Below are positions 1 to 6,359 of a stretch of DNA of 6,359 nt, piece by piece; the stretch's first letter is position 1; the number at the start of each line of letters is the position of its first letter. Both the position numbers and the translations under genes were made by a program. This DNA is from an uncultured Porphyromonadaceae bacterium (lineage in GTDB: Bacteria; Bacteroidota; Bacteroidia; Bacteroidales; Muribaculaceae): contig CABRGT010000087.1 of NCBI GenBank assembly GCA_902470475.1, positions 1 to 6,359 of the forward strand. Reading direction: 5' to 3'. A model generated the notes under the pieces. The model saw only the letters and a program-made list of their open reading frames with translations. It did no database searches and was not told where the DNA came from.

Positions 1-36
1 ATCGGGCGTGCCGAGGACTTCCACCTGTTAGACTGA
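1..36 (+). CDS. possible C-terminal end of a rightward gene (partial)
   Basis: Frame 1 reads IGRAEDFHLLD and then TGA at 34-36. The piece is too short to assign to a family. The case for a gene end is its context: a strong hairpin terminator starts 22 bases after the stop, and the next gene converges on it from the right, so a rightward gene ending here would need this terminator. The opposite strand also has a short open stretch at the edge (reading VEVLGTPD leftward) that cannot be excluded as coding. The call is tentative. Confidence 0.35.
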   Translation: MGRAEDFHLLD

Positions 37-57
37 ATACATGCTGGGCGAACAATT

Positions 58-93
58 AAAACGGACGCAGCCAAAACCGGCTGCGTCCGTTTT
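58..93. terminator. bidirectional intrinsic terminator
   Basis: ACGGACGCAGCC at 61-72 pairs perfectly with GGCTGCGTCCGT at 79-90 around a 6-base loop. Three A-T pairs (58-60 with 91-93) extend the stem to 15 bp. Reading rightward, the stem runs into a T-tract at 90-94; reading leftward, it runs into the complement of AATTAAAA, which is also T-rich. It lies 22 bases beyond the amidase stop codon, so it should end the leftward operon, and it can also end a gene entering from the left. Confidence 0.9.
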
Positions 94-114
94 TAATATA
101 ATAAGGTCTTACCG

Positions 115-2607
115 TTATCTGATGACAACTTTGGTTACCTCCGTGCCCTGACGGCGGATATAAACACCTGCCGAGGGATTGGCTACACGTACGCCCTGCA
201 TGTTGAAGTATTCGACGGGGGCCGAAAGGTTCGCATCAACATCAACGACGCCGTCGCCGGGAAGCGGAATGTCGCTGATCTTTGCCTGACGCTCGCTCTG
301 GTCGTCCCAACGGCTGAACAGAAGATTGTTGTAGCCGATGGTGCCTTCCCAGGCCTGGAAAGGATTATCCTCGTCGACATCATCTTCCTCAACACGCTGG
401 TGACGCAGCGAGATAGCGTCGAGACACCAGCGCTTGTTGCCGGCAACGGCATTGGTATTGCCGGTGAAGCTTGCCACATCGTCATACTGCAAGTCAAATA
501 CAAACAGATTCCAGCCACGGAAGTCGACAGGCATGTCGGCGCCGCGCATCTTGATACCGTCGGGATCCGTGCGTACCATCACATTCGTCTGGTTGTACGA
601 GCCGTCGCCATATACCCAGAGGGTAAGAACGCCGTCGAAGAGGGTGCGGTACTCAGTCTTCATGCCCTGCGGATAGTGGTCGCGGATGAAGAAATTGTCG
701 CTGGTGGCATCGCGGTCATAAACATAATTCATGGCGAACGAAGTGCGGTTGTCGATAGACGGACCCTGCTGCAGCGTACCTGCCGTGCTCTCCTCGATAA
801 TGATGCCCGAAGTCGAACCCGAGCCGCCGGGAGCCCACATGCCGTCTTCGTTGGTCAGGGGCTGGATCATCTCGGTGAAAGTGCAGTTGCGGTACTCGGA
901 CAGGAAGCGGAAGCTGTATTTCTCCGACTCATTGCCCGATGCGTCGGCAATGCCGCCGTTGTATGTGACGAGCACAGCGCAGTCGACGGTCAGATCCTCC
1001 GACGGGAAGAAGTGAAGCACCGACTTGCCGGCCACAACATCATGTGTCAGCAGACCGGTGTAAGTCTTGCCCGATGCATCCTTTACAACGATGCAGCCAT
1101 CGTGCTTGTCGCCGTTGAACATGATCTCCTCATTGAATTCAAGGCGGATCGGCGGACGCTTCGTGTAAAGAGCCTCGGAATTGTCGGCCGGATAGGTCGA
1201 TACGATATACGGAGCCTCGGTGTCGGGTTCGGCCATAGTGATGGTCAGCACATAGTCGCCGCCGGGCTCGCCGTCGCCGTCGCCGTCAAATGCGGTCTGT
1301 GTCTGCGAGTTCTTGGCGATGCTGCCGTCGATCTTAATATTATATGTGAACCATGCGTCGAGCTGCGATACATCGATCGACAGAGTGTAGTCGTTGATCC
1401 AGCTGAGTGTAACCTGGCCGTCGCCGTCGATCGAGAAGGCCTGCTCGACAGATTCACGGTCCATATTGCGCGAGAATGTCAGAACGAGAGGCACGATGTG
1501 CGACACATTTTCCAGATCCTCGGCCGAAACCGAAGCCACGACAGCAGGACGTGCATTAGTCAGAGCCACGTCGAGGAAAGTGACATAGTCTTCCGAAGTG
1601 GTGAGGCGGTCAAGAACCTGTGCGTTCTTCACGGTCACTTCGCCCGTCCATGTCTCATATCCCTCAGCGCTGACCGTCACAGGAAGTGTGGCGCCGGCCT
1701 CAAGACCCTCGAAGAAATAGAATCCGTTGTGGATCAGATCGGGATTGCGCGAGTATTTGCTGAAAAGCGACTCGTAGGTATCCGTAGTGTACGTGGCATC
1801 GCCGACGCTGATCACGGCGCCGTTGATCGGCTGACCGTTCTCGCTGTTGGTAATCACGCCGGTCATGAAAGTCTGACCCGGCACAGCCAGCTTGCGGTAT
1901 GAAAGTATCGACTGGAAAGCAGCGAAAGCTTCAAGACGCTTATAATCGGCATTAAGATTGCGCTGCTGCTGTTCGGCCATGTCGTGATAGCCGCCTTCCG
2001 ACAGGAGCGACGCCATGTTCGATTCACGGTTGACCGACAGATAAGGATACTGGTTGGTATGGGTCTGCGGAGTGCGGTCGTAGTAGCAACGGTCGTACCA
2101 GTTGCCGCGCGAAGGCACGCGCATCACGCCGCTGAGGTTGGGCAGAAGCAGCTCGCCGAAGGCTTTGCCGCCATTGGGTGTCTTTTCGATCTCGACACCG
2201 TCCTTGCGCCAGCCGCCGAAGAGGCCCAGAATGGAGTTCTGCGAGCCGGATGCGTCCGAGTGAATCGAATAGTAGAAGTCGGCGCCCCAGGCGTTTGCCA
2301 TATCCGAGCGTTCCTGAAGGCCTACTACGGTGTTTTCATCGTAGCGGCACAGACGGAATGTCTCGCCGTCCACGGCAGTGGTGTATGTCTCAAGGAAATC
2401 CTTGATGTTGAGAGCGACAGAAAGGGTCTTCTCGGCTTCCGAATACCCCCAGAGGCCGCGGTTCTCCTTGCCGGAGTGGCCCGGGTCGATAAAGAGTTTG
2501 AAATCGCCCCAGTCAATCTTTTCCTGGGCCGAGATCGCCGGCATAGCCACCAGCGACATTGCCAAAATCATTGAGCCCTTGGCGAGGCTTGAGAATGTCG
2601 TTTTCAT
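115..2607 (-). CDS. secreted multidomain N-acetylmuramoyl-L-alanine amidase (Amidase_3)
   Basis: This predicted zinc hydrolase of 830 residues would cleave the bond between N-acetylmuramic acid and L-alanine in peptidoglycan, outside the cytoplasm. Residues 1-27 are a signal peptide ending AISA. The Amidase_3 domain spans about 36-237. Its likely zinc ligands are H44 (in IDPGHSG), E59 (in SEAEK) and H116 (in YSIHSDAS), and the catalytic glutamate is E204 (in LLSEGGYHD), so the active site looks intact. Next come a carboxypeptidase-regulatory-like beta domain (about 248-350), two Big_5/SbsA-type Ig-like domains (about 352-460 and 464-575) with an Asp-Gly loop at 441-446 that could bind calcium, and a beta-sandwich of uncertain family (about 578-736; WVYGDG at 664-669). 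A C-terminal tail at 799-830 resembles the short sorting-like tails of Bacteroidales exported proteins. It is the second gene of a probable operon, 7 bases after the propeller gene's stop. The amidase call is firm; the target (own wall or foreign peptidoglycan) is unknown. Confidence 0.88.
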   Translation of the reverse strand: MKTTFSSLAKGSMILAMSLVAMPAISAQEKIDWGDFKLFIDPGHSGKENRGLWGYSEAEKTLSVALNIKDFLETYTTAVDGETFRLCRYDENTVVGLQERSDMANAWGADFYYSIHSDASGSQNSILGLFGGWRKDGVEIEKTPNGGKAFGELLLPNLSGVMRVPSRGNWYDRCYYDRTPQTHTNQYPYLSVNRESNMASLLSEGGYHDMAEQQQRNLNADYKRLEAFAAFQSILSYRKLAVPGQTFMTGVITNSENGQPINGAVISVGDATYTTDTYESLFSKYSRNPDLIHNGFYFFEGLEAGATLPVTVSAEGYETWTGEVTVKNAQVLDRLTTSEDYVTFLDVALTNARPAVVASVSAEDLENVSHIVPLVLTFSRNMDRESVEQAFSIDGDGQVTLSWINDYTLSIDVSQLDAWFTYNIKIDGSIAKNSQTQTAFDGDGDGEPGGDYVLTITMAEPDTEAPYIVSTYPADNSEALYTKRPPIRLEFNEEIMFNGDKHDGCIVVKDASGKTYTGLLTHDVVAGKSVLHFFPSEDLTVDCAVLVTYNGGIADASGNESEKYSFRFLSEYRNCTFTEMIQPLTNEDGMWAPGGSGSTSGIIIEESTAGTLQQGPSIDNRTSFAMNYVYDRDATSDNFFIRDHYPQGMKTEYRTLFDGVLTLWVYGDGSYNQTNVMVRTDPDGIKMRGADMPVDFRGWNLFVFDLQYDDVASFTGNTNAVAGNKRWCLDAISLRHQRVEEDDVDEDNPFQAWEGTIGYNNLLFSRWDDQSERQAKISDIPLPGDGVVDVDANLSAPVEYFNMQGVRVANPSAGVYIRRQGTEVTKVVIR

Positions 2608-2614
2608 TTGTGGC

Positions 2615-3475
2615 TTAGTATTTTAAAGTTACAACATAGATCGACTGGTCGGCAGCGTTCTGGAAAGCCACCTTGGTTCCGTCGGGAGATACGGCCGGAG
2701 TCACCGGGATCATGTCGGTGCGCGAGGTAAGAGTGACGCTCTTGCCGGTAAGCACGTTCATCGCCAGCATTGTCGACGAAGTGTAGACCTGGCCGTTGTC
2801 CTTGACCACGGTATAGACGATCGATTCATTGTCGGGAAGCCACGACGGGTTGGAGCCAAGGCCAAGCGACTTGAGGCCGGTACCGTCGGCATCTATCACC
2901 CACATGCCGCGACCGGGCACCTGGAAAGCGATATGCCGGCCGTCGGCAGACAGTGCCGGGTTGATGATGATCTGGCCTGCGAATTCATTCAGGGCCGCAA
3001 CGTTGGCTGCGACTTCGGCCGGCTGCGCCACCATCTGGTCGTAGATGCCGGGAGCACCCTGCCTGCGTCCGATGGCACGCATACTCGGCGCCTGTGCATT
3101 GCGGCTTCTGGCCACAATCAGTCTCGATGCGCCGTCGGTCACGTTCCACGAGCGGAGTTCATGCATCACCCGGCCGTTTTCAGTAATGTTCGTACGGCCA
3201 ACGACACTTTCGTTGCCGTCCCACAGCATCTTATAGCCGGCGCCGGCCGCATCGGTCACCAGACTCAGGCCTGTACCGTCGGCATTTGCCACCATAATTC
3301 CGCTGTAATTGTCGCCAGTGACGGCAATCCTGCTTCCGTCAGGCGACCATACCGGCGCCATCAGGCCCGTCGGCGCCGACAGCAGGAGCTGGGGCGCCGA
3401 GGCACTGCGTGGCTGCGCAGCAGCAACGCCGCCGCACATCAGCAGAGCCATTCCGAATAAAGTAAAATGCTTCAT
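2615..3475 (-). CDS. exported PD40/TolB-like beta-propeller protein
   Basis: This 286-residue protein starts with a signal peptide (residues 1-20, cleavage after AAA before QPRS), so it is predicted periplasmic or exported. Four PD40-type blade motifs are visible: PVWSPDG (41-47), PALSADG (173-179), PSWLPDN (210-216) and PAVSPDG (260-266). A degenerate fifth lies near 83-90 (MLWDGNES). Two NADGTGL/DADGTGL turns (64-70 and 195-201) are typical of TolB-like propellers. The length fits about six blades of 45 residues. Such domains usually bind proteins or peptides and have no enzymatic activity; none of the motifs suggests catalysis. An Ala/Arg-rich stretch at about 123-160 interrupts the blade pattern. 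It is the first gene of the leftward operon, preceded by a Bacteroidetes-type promoter, and probably works with the amidase downstream. It is not TolB itself, which is longer and has an extra N-terminal domain. Confidence 0.8.
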   Translation of the reverse strand: MKHFTLFGMALLMCGGVAAAQPRSASAPQLLLSAPTGLMAPVWSPDGSRIAVTGDNYSGIMVANADGTGLSLVTDAAGAGYKMLWDGNESVVGRTNITENGRVMHELRSWNVTDGASRLIVARSRNAQAPSMRAIGRRQGAPGIYDQMVAQPAEVAANVAALNEFAGQIIINPALSADGRHIAFQVPGRGMWVIDADGTGLKSLGLGSNPSWLPDNESIVYTVVKDNGQVYTSSTMLAMNVLTGKSVTLTSRTDMIPVTPAVSPDGTKVAFQNAADQSIYVVTLKY

Positions 3476-3529
3476 CGATGATTTGATTTAAGGTTTGATG
3501 ATTGATTAAGGTTATTGATATTCGTGCTG

Positions 3530-3561
3530 CAAAAATAGGATTTTACACGGAATTATCCAAA
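3530..3561 (-). promoter_or_regulatory. Bacteroidetes-type promoter of the propeller-amidase operon
   Basis: On the minus strand TATTTTTG (3530-3537) matches the -7 consensus TAnnTTTG, and TTTG (3558-3561) matches the -33 box. The spacer is 20 bp. Transcription would start near 3523, giving a leader of about 50 bases before the ATG at 3475. No other leftward promoter of this quality was seen, and the gap before the amidase is too short to hold one. Confidence 0.75.
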
Positions 3562-3562
3562 C

Positions 3563-3625
3563 ATTTCGAAATTAATTCGGCACTTTTTTCAATTTTGCCT
3601 TTTTGCGAAAAATATGCGATTTTTT
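3563..3625. promoter_or_regulatory. cluster of AT-rich palindromes between the divergent promoters
   Basis: Between the two -33 boxes lie ATTTCGAAAT (3563-3572, a perfect 10-bp palindrome right beside the leftward -33 box), an overlapping AATTAATT (3570-3577), TTTTT-GCG-AAAAA (3600-3612) and AAAAAT-5 bases-ATTTTT (3608-3624). They could be operator sites serving one or both promoters, but AT-rich DNA forms short palindromes by chance, so the regulatory role is only suggested by position. Confidence 0.3.
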
Positions 3626-3638
3626 ATCTTCTGAATAA

Positions 3639-3669
3639 TTTGCAATTATGAAAAATAACGTTACCTTTG
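3639..3669 (+). promoter_or_regulatory. Bacteroidetes-type promoter of the glucanotransferase gene
   Basis: TTTG (3639-3642) followed after 19 bp by TACCTTTG (3662-3669) is a full match to the Bacteroidetes -33/-7 consensus (TTTG, 19-21 bp, TAnnTTTG). Transcription would start near 3676, leaving a leader of about 60 bases before the ATG at 3736. The leader has no strong Shine-Dalgarno sequence, only an A-rich stretch, as is common in this phylum. Confidence 0.8.
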
Positions 3670-3700
3670 CACGTCAATATAGCATTTGCTGATAGAATTG

Positions 3701-3714
3701 AGTTTAATTGAACT
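3701..3714 (+). promoter_or_regulatory. near-perfect palindrome in the glucanotransferase leader
   Basis: AGTTTAATTGAACT is a palindrome at 12 of 14 positions (AGTT-AATT-AACT core) and lies inside the untranslated leader, about 30 bases after the predicted transcription start. A repressor bound here could block elongation; as RNA the hairpin would be weak. Function is inferred from position only. Confidence 0.25.
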
Positions 3715-3735
3715 AATATCATAAGAAACCCCGAT

Positions 3736-6359
3736 ATGAAACTGACATTCAACATCGACTACCGTACCAACTGGGGCGAGTCGCTTTATATTGCAGGGCG
3801 TTCGGCCGACGGTGGCTCAAGACTCTTCGATATAAAAATGATCATCAGCGGCTCCGAACACTGGACGGCCACTGTTGAAATTCCCGACGAATGCGCTTCG
3901 TTCGAATATTCATACGAAGTACGACACGAAAACGGCTCAGTCAAGCGTGAATGGGGCACACCTCACATTTTCCGCCGAGGCCGCAACGCGCGCATCTACA
4001 ACATCCACGACCGCTGGCAGGATCAGCCGTGGGACAAGCCTTATTATTCGTCGGCCTTCACCGACTGTATCTGCAAACGTCCCGACCCGGCCAAGGAAAT
4101 ATTGCCTCGTATAGGCCATGTCACTTTCCGTGTCGAAGCGCCGATGGTCAGCCAAAACTACCGGATCGCCGTATGCGGCGACGCCGAGGTTCTCGGCAAC
4201 TGGGATCCCGCGAAAGCCGTAGTCATGTCGGACCACGACTATCCCGTATGGACAGCCACTGTCGATGCCCGCTCGCTTACACCCGAGACGCAGTTTAAAT
4301 TCCTGCTTGTCGACGGAGCCGGAAACGCAGTGGCATGGGAAACGGGCGATAACCGCCGCCTCGGTTTCACGCCGCTGGCCGACGAGGCCACTGTCAGCGC
4401 CGGGATGCGGTTCATCAATCCCGTGGCTCCCTGGCGCGGTGCCGGGACAGCCATCCCGGTCTTCGCACTGCGCAGCGAGGAAGATTTCGGCGTAGGCGAT
4501 TTCTATGATCTCAAGAAGATGATCGACTGGTGCAAGTCGACCGGACAGACATTCCTGCAGATTCTTCCGATCAACGACACCACCATGTCGCATACATGGG
4601 TCGACTCATATCCCTACAACGCCAATTCGTGCTTCGCGCTTCATCCGATGTATCTGCGTCTGGAAGCCCTCGGAACACTCGCCGACAAGAGCCGCCGCGA
4701 ATACTTCGAAAACCTCCGTGTCCAGCTGAACTCGCTCGAGCAGATCGATTATGAGGCCGTGAACAAAGCCAAGATCGAATACTTCAACGAGATTTTCGAC
4801 CAGGAAGGCAAGCGCGTCATCCAGTCGCCTGAATTCAAAAAGTTCGTCGACGACAACGCATCGTGGCTCGTACCCTATGCAGCTTTCTGCGTGCTGCGCG
4901 ACCTCAACGGCACGCCCGTGTTCTCGCGCTGGGGCGAATATGCGGTATACGACGAAAAGAAGATCGGCGCATTCGTCAAAAAACACCGCCGCGACATCGA
5001 CTACGTGATGTATCTGCAGTATAATCTGGCGATGCAGCTTGACCACGTGCACAAATACGCCCAGGCGGCCGGCGTGGCCATCAAGGGCGACATTCCGATC
5101 GGCATATCGCGCGACAGCGTCGACGCCTGGACCTATCCGGCACTGTTCAACATGAACAGCCAGGCCGGAGCTCCGCCGGATGATTTCTCTGTTCTGGGAC
5201 AGAACTGGGGCTTCCCGACCTACAACTGGGAGGAAATGGCCCGCGACGGCTTCAAATGGTGGAAAGACCGGTTCCGCAACATGGCCAAGTATTTCGACGC
5301 CTATCGCATCGACCACGTCCTGGGCTTCTTCCGCATCTGGCAGATTCCGACCGATGCCATCCACGGACTGCTCGGCACGTTCAATCCGGCCCTTCCGTTC
5401 ACCGTCGACGAACTGCGCTACAACTACGACTTCTGGCTCGACATCGACCTGCACACCACACCGTTCATCTACGACTGGTTCCTGGGTGATTTCTTCGGAG
5501 AATATACCGACGAGGCTCGCGAACGCTTCATGTACCATATCGGTGGCGGCCGTTATAAGCTCAAGGACCCCTTCGCCACACAGCGCGCCGTGGCCGACTA
5601 CTTCGCGACCCAGGAAAAGAACGAGAAGAACACTCGCCTGTGCAACGCCCTGCTGGGACTGATCGATCAAGTGCTGTTCGTCCCCGATCCCGTCGAGCCC
5701 GGCAAATATCATCCGCGCATCTCGGCACAGTTCACTTACACCTACCGCTCGCTCAACGACTACGAACGCTGGTGCTTCGACCGCCTCTACAACGACTTCT
5801 TCTACCGTCGTCACAACGACTTCTGGTACGGAAAGGCTATGTGGAAGCTTCCGCCGCTCATTGATTCGACCTCAATGCTCACCTGCGCCGAAGACCTTGG
5901 CATGATCCCGGGATGCGTGCCCGCCGTGCTGAGCGCCCTGCAGATCCTCACCCTCGAGATCCAGCGCATGCCCAAGGATCCCAACCAGGCATTCGGCAAC
6001 ACGTGGGGATACCCCTATTACAGCGTGTGCACGACATCGACCCACGACATGGGCGGCATCCGCGCATGGTGGGAGGATGACCGCGCCGCCTCGTCGAAGT
6101 TCTTCCACGAAGTGCTGCACGAACCCGGCCAGCCCCCCTACTTCGCCGAACCGTGGGTATGCGAGAAAATTCTCGACCTGCAGGTGAAGTCGCCTTCGAT
6201 GCTGTGCATCATCCCGCTGGCCGACTGGCTGTCGATGGACGGCGACCTGCGCCGCGACAATCCAGCCGACGAGGTGATAAACGTACCGGCCAATCCGCGC
6301 CACTACTGGCGCTACCGCATGCATCTGTCGCTTGACCGGCTTAAGAACGCCGAAGAATT
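3736..6359 (+). CDS. malQ: 4-alpha-glucanotransferase, DPE2-like GH77 with two CBM20 domains (3' end beyond window)
   Basis: This enzyme moves glucosyl or maltosyl units between alpha-1,4-glucans in maltose/maltodextrin metabolism. It lacks a signal peptide, so it is cytoplasmic. The frame is open for 874 codons to the window edge. ATG 3736 is the only ATG after the in-frame stop at 3709. Residues 1-98 form an atypical CBM20 (W13, W43, W73). Residues 128-225 form a classical CBM20 (LGNWDP with W156; AWETGDNR with W201). The GH77 domain runs from about 233: LPINDT (277-282), DSYPYNANS (290-298), GDIPIG (451-456), nucleophile D526 in YRIDH, acid/base E719 in CAEDLG and third acid D771 in STHDM. 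The 192 residues between D526 and E719 compare with just under 50 in simple MalQ enzymes, an insertion shared with plant DPE2. From recall of DPE2, only about 20 residues are missing. Function is firm; physiological acceptor is inferred. Confidence 0.95.
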   Translation, partial: MKLTFNIDYRTNWGESLYIAGRSADGGSRLFDIKMIISGSEHWTATVEIPDECASFEYSYEVRHENGSVKREWGTPHIFRRGRNARIYNIHDRWQDQPWDKPYYSSAFTDCICKRPDPAKEILPRIGHVTFRVEAPMVSQNYRIAVCGDAEVLGNWDPAKAVVMSDHDYPVWTATVDARSLTPETQFKFLLVDGAGNAVAWETGDNRRLGFTPLADEATVSAGMRFINPVAPWRGAGTAIPVFALRSEEDFGVGDFYDLKKMIDWCKSTGQTFLQILPINDTTMSHTWVDSYPYNANSCFALHPMYLRLEALGTLADKSRREYFENLRVQLNSLEQIDYEAVNKAKIEYFNEIFDQEGKRVIQSPEFKKFVDDNASWLVPYAAFCVLRDLNGTPVFSRWGEYAVYDEKKIGAFVKKHRRDIDYVMYLQYNLAMQLDHVHKYAQAAGVAIKGDIPIGISRDSVDAWTYPALFNMNSQAGAPPDDFSVLGQNWGFPTYNWEEMARDGFKWWKDRFRNMAKYFDAYRIDHVLGFFRIWQIPTDAIHGLLGTFNPALPFTVDELRYNYDFWLDIDLHTTPFIYDWFLGDFFGEYTDEARERFMYHIGGGRYKLKDPFATQRAVADYFATQEKNEKNTRLCNALLGLIDQVLFVPDPVEPGKYHPRISAQFTYTYRSLNDYERWCFDRLYNDFFYRRHNDFWYGKAMWKLPPLIDSTSMLTCAEDLGMIPGCVPAVLSALQILTLEIQRMPKDPNQAFGNTWGYPYYSVCTTSTHDMGGIRAWWEDDRAASSKFFHEVLHEPGQPPYFAEPWVCEKILDLQVKSPSMLCIIPLADWLSMDGDLRRDNPADEVINVPANPRHYWRYRMHLSLDRLKNAEE

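Noticed and set aside
1270..1287. Three tandem GCCGTC units
   Set aside because: They encode the Asp-Gly loop 441-446 of the amidase and are too short to be a meaningful repeat array; this is coding constraint.
400..1902. 500-residue open frame on the plus strand inside the amidase gene
   Set aside because: It is antisense to a gene with clear domains and a signal peptide. Its composition (many Val, Arg, His, Ala) is what the GC-rich reverse complement of a coding strand gives, and it has no recognisable motif.
1984..2574. 196-residue plus-strand open frame opposite the amidase catalytic domain
   Set aside because: It is a shadow of the real gene; the opposite strand holds the zinc ligands and signal peptide.
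3434..3436. Cys14 of the propeller protein as a lipoprotein attachment site
   Set aside because: The preceding residues LLM do not fit a lipobox, since Met replaces the small residue at -1. A standard cleavage site after AAA fits better.
2933..3460. 175-residue plus-strand open frame opposite the propeller gene
   Set aside because: The opposite strand shows repeated SPDG blade motifs; this frame shows only a His/Arg-rich antisense composition.
3482..3513. Imperfect direct repeat around ATTTAAGGTT and ATTAAGGTT in the leader of the propeller gene
   Set aside because: It has only two short, unequal copies in AT-rich DNA, with no sign of function beyond chance.
3937..4593. 218-residue minus-strand open frame opposite the CBM20 region
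   Set aside because: It is antisense to the second CBM20 and the start of GH77, with no motif of its own.
4606..5814. 402-residue open frame on the minus strand inside the glucanotransferase gene
   Set aside because: It is antisense to the GH77 catalytic domain, with Val/Glu-rich runs mirroring the Asn/Asp/Phe codons of the real gene. It has no start context and no family resemblance.
1..6359. A defence, mobile or otherwise novel system
   Set aside because: All long coding stretches are explained by an amidase, a propeller protein and a glucanotransferase. No transposase, integrase, nuclease, repeat array or phage-like gene is present.

Overview
The window looks like ordinary chromosome from a gut-type Bacteroidales, most like the Muribaculaceae/Prevotella side of the order. 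This is inferred from three things. Both recognisable promoters match the Bacteroidetes sigma factor consensus (TTTG, 19-20 bp, TAnnTTTG). The secreted amidase ends in the short 'YFNMQGVRV...GVYIRR' tail typical of these bacteria. The glucanotransferase has the Bacteroidetes/plant DPE2 architecture. The coding DNA is fairly GC-rich and the spacer between the divergent genes is very AT-rich. No rRNA, tRNA, CRISPR array, insertion sequence or phage gene was seen.

Layout. Positions 1-36 may be the last codons of a rightward gene. A perfect hairpin at 58-93 then serves as a terminator, probably in both directions. Leftward genes fill 115-3475. The first transcribed is a small exported six-bladed-type PD40/TolB-like propeller protein (2615-3475). 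Seven bases after its stop comes an 830-residue secreted zinc amidase with Ig-like, beta-sandwich and C-terminal tail domains (115-2607). They form a probable two-gene operon with one promoter at 3530-3561. The 260-bp spacer (3476-3735) carries two divergent promoters and several short AT-rich palindromes. Rightward from 3736, a large open frame without a stop runs off the right edge. It is a GH77 4-alpha-glucanotransferase with two N-terminal CBM20-type starch-binding domains.

How they work together. The propeller and amidase are both predicted to leave the cytoplasm and probably act together on or near the cell wall. The amidase would cut the bond between muramic acid and the stem peptide; the role of the propeller is unknown. 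The glucanotransferase has no signal peptide and belongs to cytoplasmic maltose/maltodextrin and glycogen metabolism. It shares only the intergenic control region with the other two, and no functional link is evident.

The most interesting point is that the glucanotransferase is of the plant DPE2 type: two CBM20 modules and a roughly 145-residue insertion between the catalytic nucleophile and the acid/base. I see no evidence for a wholly new system here.
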